A DNA stretch of 19,710 bases, taken from NCBI GenBank assembly GCA_017423885.1, contig JAFPCJ010000142.1, positions 1 through 19,710 on the forward strand. The letters run 5' to 3'. The stretch comes from Clostridia bacterium. GTDB lineage: Bacteria; Bacillota_A; Clostridia; Oscillospirales; Acutalibacteraceae. The position numbers and the translations under genes were made by a program. Positions 8,583 to 14,356 of the stretch are shown piece after piece. The number at the start of each line of letters is the position of its first letter. The first letter of the stretch is position 1. Below the pieces are notes generated by a model. It had not been told where the DNA came from and ran no database searches. It saw only the letters and a list, made by a program, of their open reading frames with translations.

Positions 8583-8599
8583 CGTCACGTAACGTGACG
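8583..8599. promoter_or_regulatory. perfect 17-bp palindrome, candidate operator or RNA hairpin
   Basis: CGTCACGT-A-ACGTGACG is a perfect inverted repeat with 8-base arms. It lies in the 39-bp gap between the BMC-T stop and the DeoR start, ending two bases from the AAAGGAG ribosome site. As RNA it gives a 7-bp stem with a UUA loop. No T tract follows, so it is not a terminator. It may be an autoregulatory operator, or a hairpin limiting translation or protecting upstream mRNA. Confidence 0.5.
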
Positions 8600-8604
8600 C
8601 ATAA

Positions 8605-9153
8605 TTATAGGATACTTTGCCAAAGCTTGTGATCGGGTCTCGGAATTACCGAGCTGTCAAGGAACATACCGCGGTCAGCCGTCTCCTGTTGTGCGCGCTC
8701 TATAGCAGCCGTTACTGCAGACACGCTTCCTGTAAGAAGTACATAGGATTTTCCGCACATTCCGCGAGCCAGACGTAGCTCTAAAAGATGCACAAGTGAA
8801 GTTTTTGCGGCTACATCGGCGGCTACTACCGCACTTGCGGCAGAAAAGCTTTCAACTATACCGAGTGCCTCAACATCGTCCGGCGGAGTTGAACCGTAGA
8901 TTGCGGGGAAGATATCCTCATGCGGATTTCCAAGCACAAAGCTATCTATTACCTTTTGCGGATTTTTTTCCTTCGAAGCTTCAATAGAAGCCTTGACAGC
9001 GCTCAGCTCTCCGCTGATGATGACCATATATTTACCGGGACAAACTGTGGCGCTCTCAATGATATCGACCTCAGCGGTCTTTAACATGGTATCGGCACCG
9101 GTCATACCGGCTGATACGGTGATGAACTCCACCATGCCTATTGCCTTGCCCAT
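8605..9153 (-). CDS. pduT: BMC-T shell protein, PduT-like with pore cysteine
   Basis: A 182-residue tandem-BMC-domain protein that forms pseudohexameric trimers in the shell. Domain 1 spans about residues 1-85 (GKAIGMVEFITVSAGMTGAD) and domain 2 about 92-182 (EALGIVESFSAASAVVAAD). Cys38 lies in the pore loop of domain 1 (ATVCPGKY), the same residue number as the Cys38 reported to hold a [4Fe-4S] cluster in Salmonella PduT, which suggests an electron-conducting pore. The preceding gene encodes a PduS-like iron-sulfur flavoprotein, matching the known PduS-PduT pairing. ATG at 9153 with AAGGG upstream. Confidence 0.9.
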   Translation of the reverse strand: MGKAIGMVEFITVSAGMTGADTMLKTAEVDIIESATVCPGKYMVIISGELSAVKASIEASKEKNPQKVIDSFVLGNPHEDIFPAIYGSTPPDDVEALGIVESFSAASAVVAADVAAKTSLVHLLELRLARGMCGKSYVLLTGSVSAVTAAIERAQQETADRGMFLDSSVIPRPDHKLWQSIL

Positions 9154-9179
9154 TTATCTGACATCCCTTCTGAATTTGC

Positions 9180-10505
9180 TTACCTTGTAATGGTAATATA
9201 TTTATCGGTTATTTCCTTTACCTTACCGTCAATAGAGCTATGTATTGCTACGCCGAGCGCGCCCGCTTTAGGAGAAGCTATGACATCACCGCATTTTACG
9301 GTATCTCCCTTTTTGACCGCAGGTATACTGGGTGCACCGATATGCTGTGACAGCAGAAGCTTTACTGATTTCGGTGCATACTCGCGCTCATCAAGAAGCG
9401 CGGGGAAATTATATTTTGTAAGACCGAGTCTTGCCGTGAGACGAGACTTCAACACATATCTGCCCGAGCGTTCCTCCTTAACGGGAGCCTCGGGAGCCGC
9501 CGGAACAGGTATTCCACCCTTTCGCAATTCGTCCTTCACAACAGCCATAAGGCTCTTGGGGGAGAGATTCTGGAAGCAGGAATACATCTCGCAAAGTCCG
9601 CAAGCGCAACAGAAATACGTTCCGAGATACGGCTCAACATCACTTGTAACACTGCTTGATGCCGAGCGCATAAATTTATTGGGCTCTATTGGATGACCCA
9701 AAAGATTTCTCGGGCAAAGATCGGTACACATTCTGCATTGACAGCATGCCGACATTGCTCTTTTAAGCGATATCTTTGGATCACTTTTGCGCTTCATTAC
9801 TATATACTGATCGTTCGGCATTACAAGTATAGCATTGCTCGTTTTGGTTATAACATCGTATTCCGTAACGATATTTCCCGTCATGGGACCGCCGTTTATC
9901 AGCGTATATTCCTCAATGGTAGTACCGCCTGCAAGCTTTATCACTTCTCCAACGGTTATACCAAGCGGAACATAAAGCGTAACAGGCTCTTTAACCTCTC
10001 CTGTTACAGTGATATACTTATGGGTAACTCCCTTTCCTTCTGTAAGCGCATAATACGCATTGAGCATGGTCTCAACATTATAGACCGTAACTCCAACCGA
10101 AATAGGAAGCTTTCCGGGAGGAACTACTCTTCCCGTAGTCTCATATATCGTAACGACCTCATCGCCCGCAGGATAAACCTCGGGCAGATAGCCGATAGAG
10201 ATCATATTAAAATCTTCAAGCTGTGCTTTAACTGCTTCTACCGCCTTTTTATACGACGGCTTTATCGCAATTATAACCTGCTTTGCACCAACAGCCTCGG
10301 CAACAACGGTCAAAGCCGTCATTATCTCGCGGGCATAATGCTGCATCACCTGACGGTGAAGCTTAAGCAGAGGTTCACATTCTGCACAGTTGAGTATTAT
10401 TGTGTCTGCCGCTTCGTTAAGCTTTGCGTAACTCGGAAAGCCCGCTCCGCCTGCGCCGACAACACCTGCGTTTTGCAAAACGCCTTTAAGTTCATTTATA
10501 TTCAT
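9180..10505 (-). CDS. pduS: PduS/RnfC-like iron-sulfur flavoprotein
   Basis: A 441-residue RnfC-family protein, proposed to move electrons between NADH and an iron-sulfur carrier at the shell. An NADH/FMN-binding Gly-rich region is at residues 15-28 (VVGAGGAGFPSYAK), followed by LNCAECEPLL; a SLBB-like segment is near 160-200. Cys253, 256, 259 and 263 form a full CxxCxxCxxxCP cluster motif. Cys298, 301, 304 and 309 form a second motif with four residues before the last Cys, as in PduS relatives. It starts four bases after the BMC-V stop with only a weak ribosome site, so coupling is likely. The downstream BMC-T with a pore cysteine is its probable partner. In B12-independent loci it may supply electrons for redox balance or the activase, by inference. 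Confidence 0.9.
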   Translation of the reverse strand: MNINELKGVLQNAGVVGAGGAGFPSYAKLNEAADTIILNCAECEPLLKLHRQVMQHYAREIMTALTVVAEAVGAKQVIIAIKPSYKKAVEAVKAQLEDFNMISIGYLPEVYPAGDEVVTIYETTGRVVPPGKLPISVGVTVYNVETMLNAYYALTEGKGVTHKYITVTGEVKEPVTLYVPLGITVGEVIKLAGGTTIEEYTLINGGPMTGNIVTEYDVITKTSNAILVMPNDQYIVMKRKSDPKISLKRAMSACCQCRMCTDLCPRNLLGHPIEPNKFMRSASSSVTSDVEPYLGTYFCCACGLCEMYSCFQNLSPKSLMAVVKDELRKGGIPVPAAPEAPVKEERSGRYVLKSRLTARLGLTKYNFPALLDEREYAPKSVKLLLSQHIGAPSIPAVKKGDTVKCGDVIASPKAGALGVAIHSSIDGKVKEITDKYITITR

Positions 10506-10509
10506 AAAA

Positions 10510-10776
10510 TCAATCCATCAACCCAATGGAATTGTCAACGATACCTACTATCGCGGCATCCACAGGGGCATTTTCCATGTCGCAGCCAATTCTTGCGGCA
10601 CTGCCCAAGGCTACGAGAACTATCTCGCCGATACCTGCGCCGACATTATCAACAGCAACTATACGTCCGTTCTCGGACATATTCTCAATAGGCTCTACTA
10701 TCATAAACTTGCTTCCGAGCAAGCGTTCGTTTTTACGCGTGGCAACCACGCTGCCTACTACCTTTCCGACTAACAT
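10510..10776 (-). CDS. eutN: BMC-V pentameric vertex protein (EutN/CcmL family)
   Basis: An 88-residue protein caps the icosahedral vertices of the shell as pentamers. It begins MLVGKVVGSVVATRKNERLLGSKF and has VAVDNVGAGIGEIVLVALGSAAR and AAIVGIVDNSI, all characteristic of the EutN/CcmL fold. I place the start at 10776, where AAAGGG lies eight bases upstream and the family N-terminus begins. The frame is open to 10812 but would add twelve non-conserved residues. It is the only vertex protein in the locus and is preceded by a strong intercistronic hairpin. Confidence 0.92.
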   Translation of the reverse strand: MLVGKVVGSVVATRKNERLLGSKFMIVEPIENMSENGRIVAVDNVGAGIGEIVLVALGSAARIGCDMENAPVDAAIVGIVDNSIGLMD

Positions 10777-10826
10777 CTCATTAACCCTTTCCGTTAAAAT
10801 AAGGACTGTCAAAAGATGAGATCATC

Positions 10827-10849
10827 GGGCTCCGCATTATGCGGAGCCC
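10827..10849 (-). other. strong intercistronic hairpin between BMC-H and BMC-V genes
   Basis: A perfect 10-bp GC-rich stem (GGGCTCCGCA / TGCGGAGCCC) with a three-base loop lies 20 bases after the BMC-H stop and 50 bases before the BMC-V start. On the transcribed minus strand no T tract follows, so it is not a classical terminator. It is more likely an mRNA processing, stabilising or attenuating element lowering vertex-protein expression relative to hexamers. Confidence 0.65.
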
Positions 10850-10868
10850 AAAAATATCTCCGCTGATC

Positions 10869-11147
10869 TTACTTGATAGACGGTAAGATCTTCTCAACAT
10901 CTGCATGGGGTCTGGGGATAACATGAACTGCTACCAGCTCGCCAAGCTTGGATGCTGCAACAGAGCCGGACTCAGTAGCAGCCTTAACTGCTCCGACATC
11001 ACCGCGTACCATAACGGATACGAGTCCGGAACCGATCTTCTCAGTACCGATAAGCTCTACGTTTGCGGCCTTAACCATAGCATCAGCAGCCTCAATAGCG
11101 GCTACCAAACCTCTTGTTTCTACCATTCCGAGTGCTTCGAGTGCCAT
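10869..11147 (-). CDS. BMC-H hexameric shell protein (copy 3)
   Basis: A 92-residue canonical single-domain BMC protein, a major facet tile. It has [24 protein letters not shown] split across strand and helix one, the pore loop [22 protein letters not shown] and [13 protein letters not shown]. It differs at only about six of 92 residues from the short form of the neighbouring 11221-11499 copy, and the two genes are close at the DNA level too, including the ribosome site (AGGAGGAAAA). This points to a recent tandem duplication. No cysteines or insertions in the pore; transport of propanediol or propanal-sized molecules is the family role. Confidence 0.95.
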   Translation of the reverse strand: MALEALGMVETRGLVAAIEAADAMVKAANVELIGTEKIGSGLVSVMVRGDVGAVKAATESGSVAASKLGELVAVHVIPRPHADVEKILPSIK

Positions 11148-11220
11148 TTGCTTTTCCTCCTGTTAAGATTAAAATAGATTACCGTTTTTAACGGGACACT
11201 AACTGTTTTTTGCGCCGAAA

Positions 11221-11607
11221 TTACTTAAGCTTCGGCAGGATCTTCTCAACATCCGCGTGGGGTCTGGGGATGACATGAACTGCCACCAGCTCACCAAGCT
11301 TTGATGCTGCCGCGGAGCCTGACTCGGTAGCGGATTTTACCGCACCGACATCACCGCGCACCATAACGGTTACAAGACCGGAACCGATCTTCTCGGTACC
11401 GATGAGGGCTACGTTTGCAGCCTTTACCATTGCATCAGCAGCCTCAATAGCGGCTACCAAGCCTCTTGTTTCTACCATTCCGAGTGCCTCAAGAGCCATG
11501 CGTTTTTCCTCCTTTACAGAAGTCTCCTTTACCGCCGCAGGAGCGGCAGTTGCGGTTGTTGTTTTTGCGGGTGCCGCTTTTTTGGCACCACTTTTAGCTG
11601 TTGCCAT
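11221..11607 (-). CDS. BMC-H shell protein with Lys/Ala-rich N-terminal extension and a second internal start
   Basis: The full frame gives 128 residues. Residues 1-36 are a Lys/Ala/Thr/Pro-rich, probably disordered, basic extension. Residues 37-128 are a canonical BMC-H domain (pore EKIGSGLV) nearly identical to the copies on each side. The first ATG (11607) has AAAGGTGG seven bases upstream. Met37 (11499) has an in-frame AAAGGAGG at 11508-11515, eight bases upstream, encoded by the codons for VKEEK. Both are strong sites, so a 128- and a 92-residue product from one gene is the simplest reading. The extension should lie on one shell face and could bind cargo, nucleic acid or anionic partners (inference). 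Alternatively the long form is barely made. Confidence 0.9.
   Translation of the reverse strand: MATAKSGAKKAAPAKTTTATAAPAAVKETSVKEEKRMALEALGMVETRGLVAAIEAADAMVKAANVALIGTEKIGSGLVTVMVRGDVGAVKSATESGSAAASKLGELVAVHVIPRPHADVEKILPKLK
11508..11515 (-). promoter_or_regulatory. internal ribosome binding site for short BMC-H form
   Basis: Minus-strand AAAGGAGG sits eight bases before an in-frame ATG at 11499 that starts the conserved BMC-H domain. It resembles the site ahead of copy 3 (AGGAGGAAAA before its ATG) and is a closer match to the anti-SD sequence than the site of the upstream start. It therefore looks like a retained original ribosome site now inside a coding region. Confidence 0.7.
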
Positions 11608-11636
11608 TTTTTATCCACCTTTCACGGTTTGAATAC

Positions 11637-11969
11637 TCAAACCTCTTGGATATATTGCTCGGACTTTTGCGTTCTTTCCTTTTCGAGACGAGTAATACGG
11701 GAAGCGCTGAGTCTTACCATACGCTCTGTCTCGCTGTGGGGGCTTGCGATTACAGCATGAGCCGCAACCTTGAGTATCGAGCCGTTTACTGCCGCATCAA
11801 CTGCCGCTTTAACCGCCGATACCTGACCCTCAACAATAATTGTTACAAGCCGTCCTCCGAGCTTTCTTTCCCAGGTCACAAAGCTTACATCTGCCGCCTT
11901 GCACATGATATCAAGGCAATCTACGGCGGCAGTAACGCTCGGAACCTCAATAAATCCCAGAGAATTCAT
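11637..11969 (-). CDS. divergent single-domain BMC shell protein with charged C-terminal tail
   Basis: A 110-residue BMC-domain protein (NSLGFIEVPSVTAAVDCLDI, pore loop ERKLGGRLV, VEGQVSAVKAAVDAA, HAVIASPHSETERMV). It is much less similar to the three canonical copies than they are to each other. The pore has Lys-Leu-Gly-Gly-Arg instead of Lys-Ile-Gly-Ser-Gly. After the domain a helical charged tail of about 20 residues (ITRLEKERTQKSEQYIQEV) follows. It is probably a minor hexamer; the tail could contact cargo or neighbouring tiles. ATG at 11969 with AGAGG upstream. It separates two of the near-identical copies. Confidence 0.88.
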   Translation of the reverse strand: MNSLGFIEVPSVTAAVDCLDIMCKAADVSFVTWERKLGGRLVTIIVEGQVSAVKAAVDAAVNGSILKVAAHAVIASPHSETERMVRLSASRITRLEKERTQKSEQYIQEV

Positions 11970-11984
11970 TAAACAGTCCTCTTA

Positions 11985-12260
11985 TTAAAGCTTCGGCAGG
12001 ATCTTCTCAACATCACCGTGAGGTCTGGGAATTACGTGTACAGCTACAAGCTCGCCGAGCTTAGAAGCAGCAGCAGAGCCGGACTCGGTAGCAGCCTTAA
12101 CTGCACCTACATCACCGCGAACCATGACCGATACGAGTCCCGAACCGATCTTTTCTGTGCCGATGAGCTGAACCTCAGCAGCCTTTACCATTGCGTCAGC
12201 AGCCTCGATTGCTGCGACAAGTCCTCTTGTTTCTACCATTCCAAGTGCTTCGTATGCCAT
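11985..12260 (-). CDS. BMC-H hexameric shell protein (copy 1)
   Basis: A 91-residue canonical BMC-H protein with the same body as the copies at 10869 and 11221: [19 protein letters not shown], pore [35 protein letters not shown]. It differs from copy 3 at about eight positions and its DNA has diverged more at synonymous sites, so it is the outgroup of the three. GGAGG lies upstream of the ATG. A main facet protein by family role. Confidence 0.95.
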   Translation of the reverse strand: MAYEALGMVETRGLVAAIEAADAMVKAAEVQLIGTEKIGSGLVSVMVRGDVGAVKAATESGSAAASKLGELVAVHVIPRPHGDVEKILPKL

Positions 12261-12294
12261 TGTTGTTTCCTCCGTAATATAATAATTTTATTTT

Positions 12295-12609
12295 TTATTT
12301 TTTATCAAAAGCATTGAGCTTGAGCATTTTTTCGGTGTCCTCCTCGGTGTTTGCAATTATATGCTTGCAGATAACACCTGACACCTCATTTGCAGCCGCC
12401 TCGGCTGCTTCGACTGCCGCTTCTACCGCCGCAACACTGCCGCGGAACTTTACCGCCACGATAAGCGGCACGGCAAGTCCGTCCGGATTTCCCGGTTTGT
12501 TTTTATCAAAGTTTTCGACTGTTACATCAGCCGCCTTACAGCCTGCATCACAAGCCACAAAAGCCGCCGCAAGACCGTAAACCTCGATTATTCCGACTGC
12601 CTTTCCCAT
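12295..12609 (-). CDS. BMC-H shell protein with lengthened pore loop
   Basis: A 104-residue single-domain BMC protein (MGKAVGIIEVYGLAAAFVACDAGCKAADV). Where canonical members have a short EKIGSG pore loop, this one has a longer Asn/Pro/Gly-rich segment (NFDKNKPGNPDGLAVPLIV) before VKFRGSVAAVEAAVEAA. The insertion would sit at the sixfold pore, so permeability should differ from the other tiles (inference). Start chosen at ATG 12609, eight bases after AGGG; the frame's GTG at 12618 overlaps that site and adds only three residues. It follows the zinc dehydrogenase gene. Confidence 0.9.
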   Translation of the reverse strand: MGKAVGIIEVYGLAAAFVACDAGCKAADVTVENFDKNKPGNPDGLAVPLIVAVKFRGSVAAVEAAVEAAEAAANEVSGVICKHIIANTEEDTEKMLKLNAFDKK

Positions 12610-12620
12610 TAAGCTCACCC

Positions 12621-13814
12621 TTATTCGTTGATAATGGCGATCTTAAGTCCCTGCATCGAAAGATTGGTCTTAAGAGCCTCGTTTATCTGCTCTAACGGAT
12701 AACGATGGGTTATGAGCTTCTCAAGGGGAAGTCCTATAGCCTTTGCACGCTTAAGGAAATCAAAGGTGGTGGCATAATCACGAAGGGTGTACACCCATGA
12801 GCCGACCGTTGTGATCTCTTTAGCGCAGATATCAAAATGCGGATTGATGGTTGCATCGCCGCCGTTGATAAAGAAGCCCAGCTCGCAAAGTCCGCCGCCG
12901 TTGCGGATGAACTTATAGATGTTGGAGTGAGCCACAGGAGAACCTGTGCATTGGAACGCAAAGTCTGCGGGATATCCGCCGAAAGCATCCTCAACCGCCT
13001 TTGTAAGCTCTTCAATACCCTTATGGTTCTTGAAGTTTACAGAACGGTCTGCTCCCATTTCCTTTGCAAATCCGAGGCGCTTATCCTCACCGTCGATAGC
13101 AACTATATTCTCAATGCCCATTGCGCGGAGAACTGCTATACACAAAAGACCGATAGGTCCGCAGCCCTGAACGGCAACGCGGCTGTTGAAGCGAAGAATT
13201 CCTGTGGTCTTTGCACGCTCAACTGCGTGAATAAGAACTGCCGCAGGCTCGATAAGAATTCTCATATCGAGATCAAGATCGCTTACGTTGAATATCGTAG
13301 ATCCGCCGCGAACTACGAGATAATCGGCAAACCAGCCGTTAAGATGTACATCGTCATCAGGCAGAAGTCCGTAAACATCGGCACCGCCTACATTTTGCTT
13401 GTTAAGGTCATACATCGTGATATCGGGGTTATCCTTGAAGATCATGCAGGTAACTACCTTATCACCTATGTTAAGAGGCTTTCCTGCGCTGTCCTTCTTG
13501 ACGTTCTTACCCATCGCAACGATCTCACCTGTTCCCTCATGACCGAGAGCTACAGGGATAAGACCGAAGGGATCACGCTTGAACTCATGGGCATCGGTGC
13601 CGCAGATACCGCAGCCCTCAACCTTTACGAGAACATCGTCGTCCCCGAGAGCGGGAATGGGATATTCCTTGATATCAAAGTGCTCGAGAGATGTAAGCAT
13701 TGCGACCTTTGCAGTCTTGGGAACTGCTCCACCAGTCGGCTTTGCCGCAGCAGATGCGCCCTGCATCTCACCGATGACCTGCTTGACGATCTTTTCAATA
13801 TCAGCAGAATTCAT
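12621..13814 (-). CDS. zinc MDR alcohol dehydrogenase with encapsulation peptide
   Basis: A 397-residue medium-chain dehydrogenase resembling sorbitol/threonine dehydrogenases. Residues 1-18 (MNSADIEKIVKQVIGEMQ) form an encapsulation helix nearly the same as that of the aldehyde dehydrogenase, then an Ala/Pro/Gly linker. Catalytic zinc ligands are Cys68 (EGCGICGTDAHEF) and His92-Glu93 (GHEGTGEI). The four-Cys structural zinc lobe is not visible. The Rossmann motif is GCGPIG (217-222) with acidic Asp241 at the end of strand two, favouring NAD(H). Likely role: lactaldehyde to 1,2-propanediol, or propanal to propanol; the sequence does not decide. The other dehydrogenase of the operon belongs to the unrelated iron family. 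Confidence 0.88.
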   Translation of the reverse strand: MNSADIEKIVKQVIGEMQGASAAAKPTGGAVPKTAKVAMLTSLEHFDIKEYPIPALGDDDVLVKVEGCGICGTDAHEFKRDPFGLIPVALGHEGTGEIVAMGKNVKKDSAGKPLNIGDKVVTCMIFKDNPDITMYDLNKQNVGGADVYGLLPDDDVHLNGWFADYLVVRGGSTIFNVSDLDLDMRILIEPAAVLIHAVERAKTTGILRFNSRVAVQGCGPIGLLCIAVLRAMGIENIVAIDGEDKRLGFAKEMGADRSVNFKNHKGIEELTKAVEDAFGGYPADFAFQCTGSPVAHSNIYKFIRNGGGLCELGFFINGGDATINPHFDICAKEITTVGSWVYTLRDYATTFDFLKRAKAIGLPLEKLITHRYPLEQINEALKTNLSMQGLKIAIINE

Positions 13815-13840
13815 TGTTGTTTCTATCCTTTCTGTAGTGC

Positions 13841-13856
13841 AACAAAATGTTTTGTT
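13841..13856. repeat. 16-bp palindrome at the GlcG-like stop codon
   Basis: AACAAAA-TG-TTTTGTT is a perfect inverted repeat in the 40-bp gap before the zinc dehydrogenase gene, overlapping the stop of the upstream gene. It may be an operator, a weak processing hairpin or chance in AT-rich sequence. No T tract follows, so it is not a terminator. Confidence 0.35.
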
Positions 13857-14328
13857 ACATTAAATTGGCTTTATACCATTCAGCGCCGTATTCAGCAAGA
13901 GCGGTATCCTGCTCCTCGCTTCCGCCGCTGACACCCAAGCCACCCACTATATTACCGTTTTTATCATAAAGCGGTACTCCGCCGCCGAAGATCACTATAC
14001 GACCTGAATTCGTAAATTGGATTCCGTAAAGCGAACCGCCGGGGGTAGCGAGAGTCTTGAGCGCGGTAGTAGGCATTTTAAGCGATGTTACGGTAAACGC
14101 CTTATTGACCGCTATATCATAGCTTGCGATATAACTGTCATCCATGCATTGCACCGAAACGGGGTTGGCATGCTTATCAGCTATTGCAACCACCGCCTTT
14201 ACCCCCATCTGCGCCGCGCGCTCACGCACAGCCGCAATCAGCAGATTAGCCTTTTCAAGCGTAATGCTGCCTTGGGGCAAAGCCTCGATCACCGCACCTA
14301 CCAGCCTTGCTATTTCCTGTTCGGTCAT
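13855..14328 (-). CDS. GlcG/HbpS-like protein (PduO C-terminal domain family)
   Basis: A 157-residue protein matching the stand-alone PduO-C/GlcG fold: ITLEKANLLIAAVRERAAQMGV, AIADKHANPVS, a Gly-rich TPGGSLYGIQFTNSG, VIFGGGVPLYD and IVGGLGVSGGS. Members bind haem or other ligands, but the role in microcompartments is unsettled. The first 17 residues (MTEQEIARLVGAVIEAL) look like an encapsulation helix, so a lumenal location is likely. There is no adenosyltransferase domain, as expected where the dehydratase is B12-independent. It lies between aldolase and zinc dehydrogenase. Confidence 0.85.
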   Translation of the reverse strand: MTEQEIARLVGAVIEALPQGSITLEKANLLIAAVRERAAQMGVKAVVAIADKHANPVSVQCMDDSYIASYDIAVNKAFTVTSLKMPTTALKTLATPGGSLYGIQFTNSGRIVIFGGGVPLYDKNGNIVGGLGVSGGSEEQDTALAEYGAEWYKANLM

Positions 14329-14356
14329 ATCAATACTCCTTTTTTAGAGTTGATAA

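Noticed and set aside
9693..10691. Long plus-strand open frame (332 codons) opposite the PduS-like and BMC-V genes
   Set aside because: It is antisense to well-recognised genes, has no family features, is rich in Arg, Tyr, Ser and Cys, and lacks a ribosome site.
12610..12618. GTG start three codons upstream for the long-pore BMC-H
   Set aside because: It overlaps the AGGG ribosome site of the ATG at 12609, which matches the usual family start MGKAVG.
12837..13931. Plus-strand open frame of 364 codons opposite the zinc dehydrogenase
   Set aside because: Shadow of a strongly supported gene; no recognisable motifs and implausible composition.
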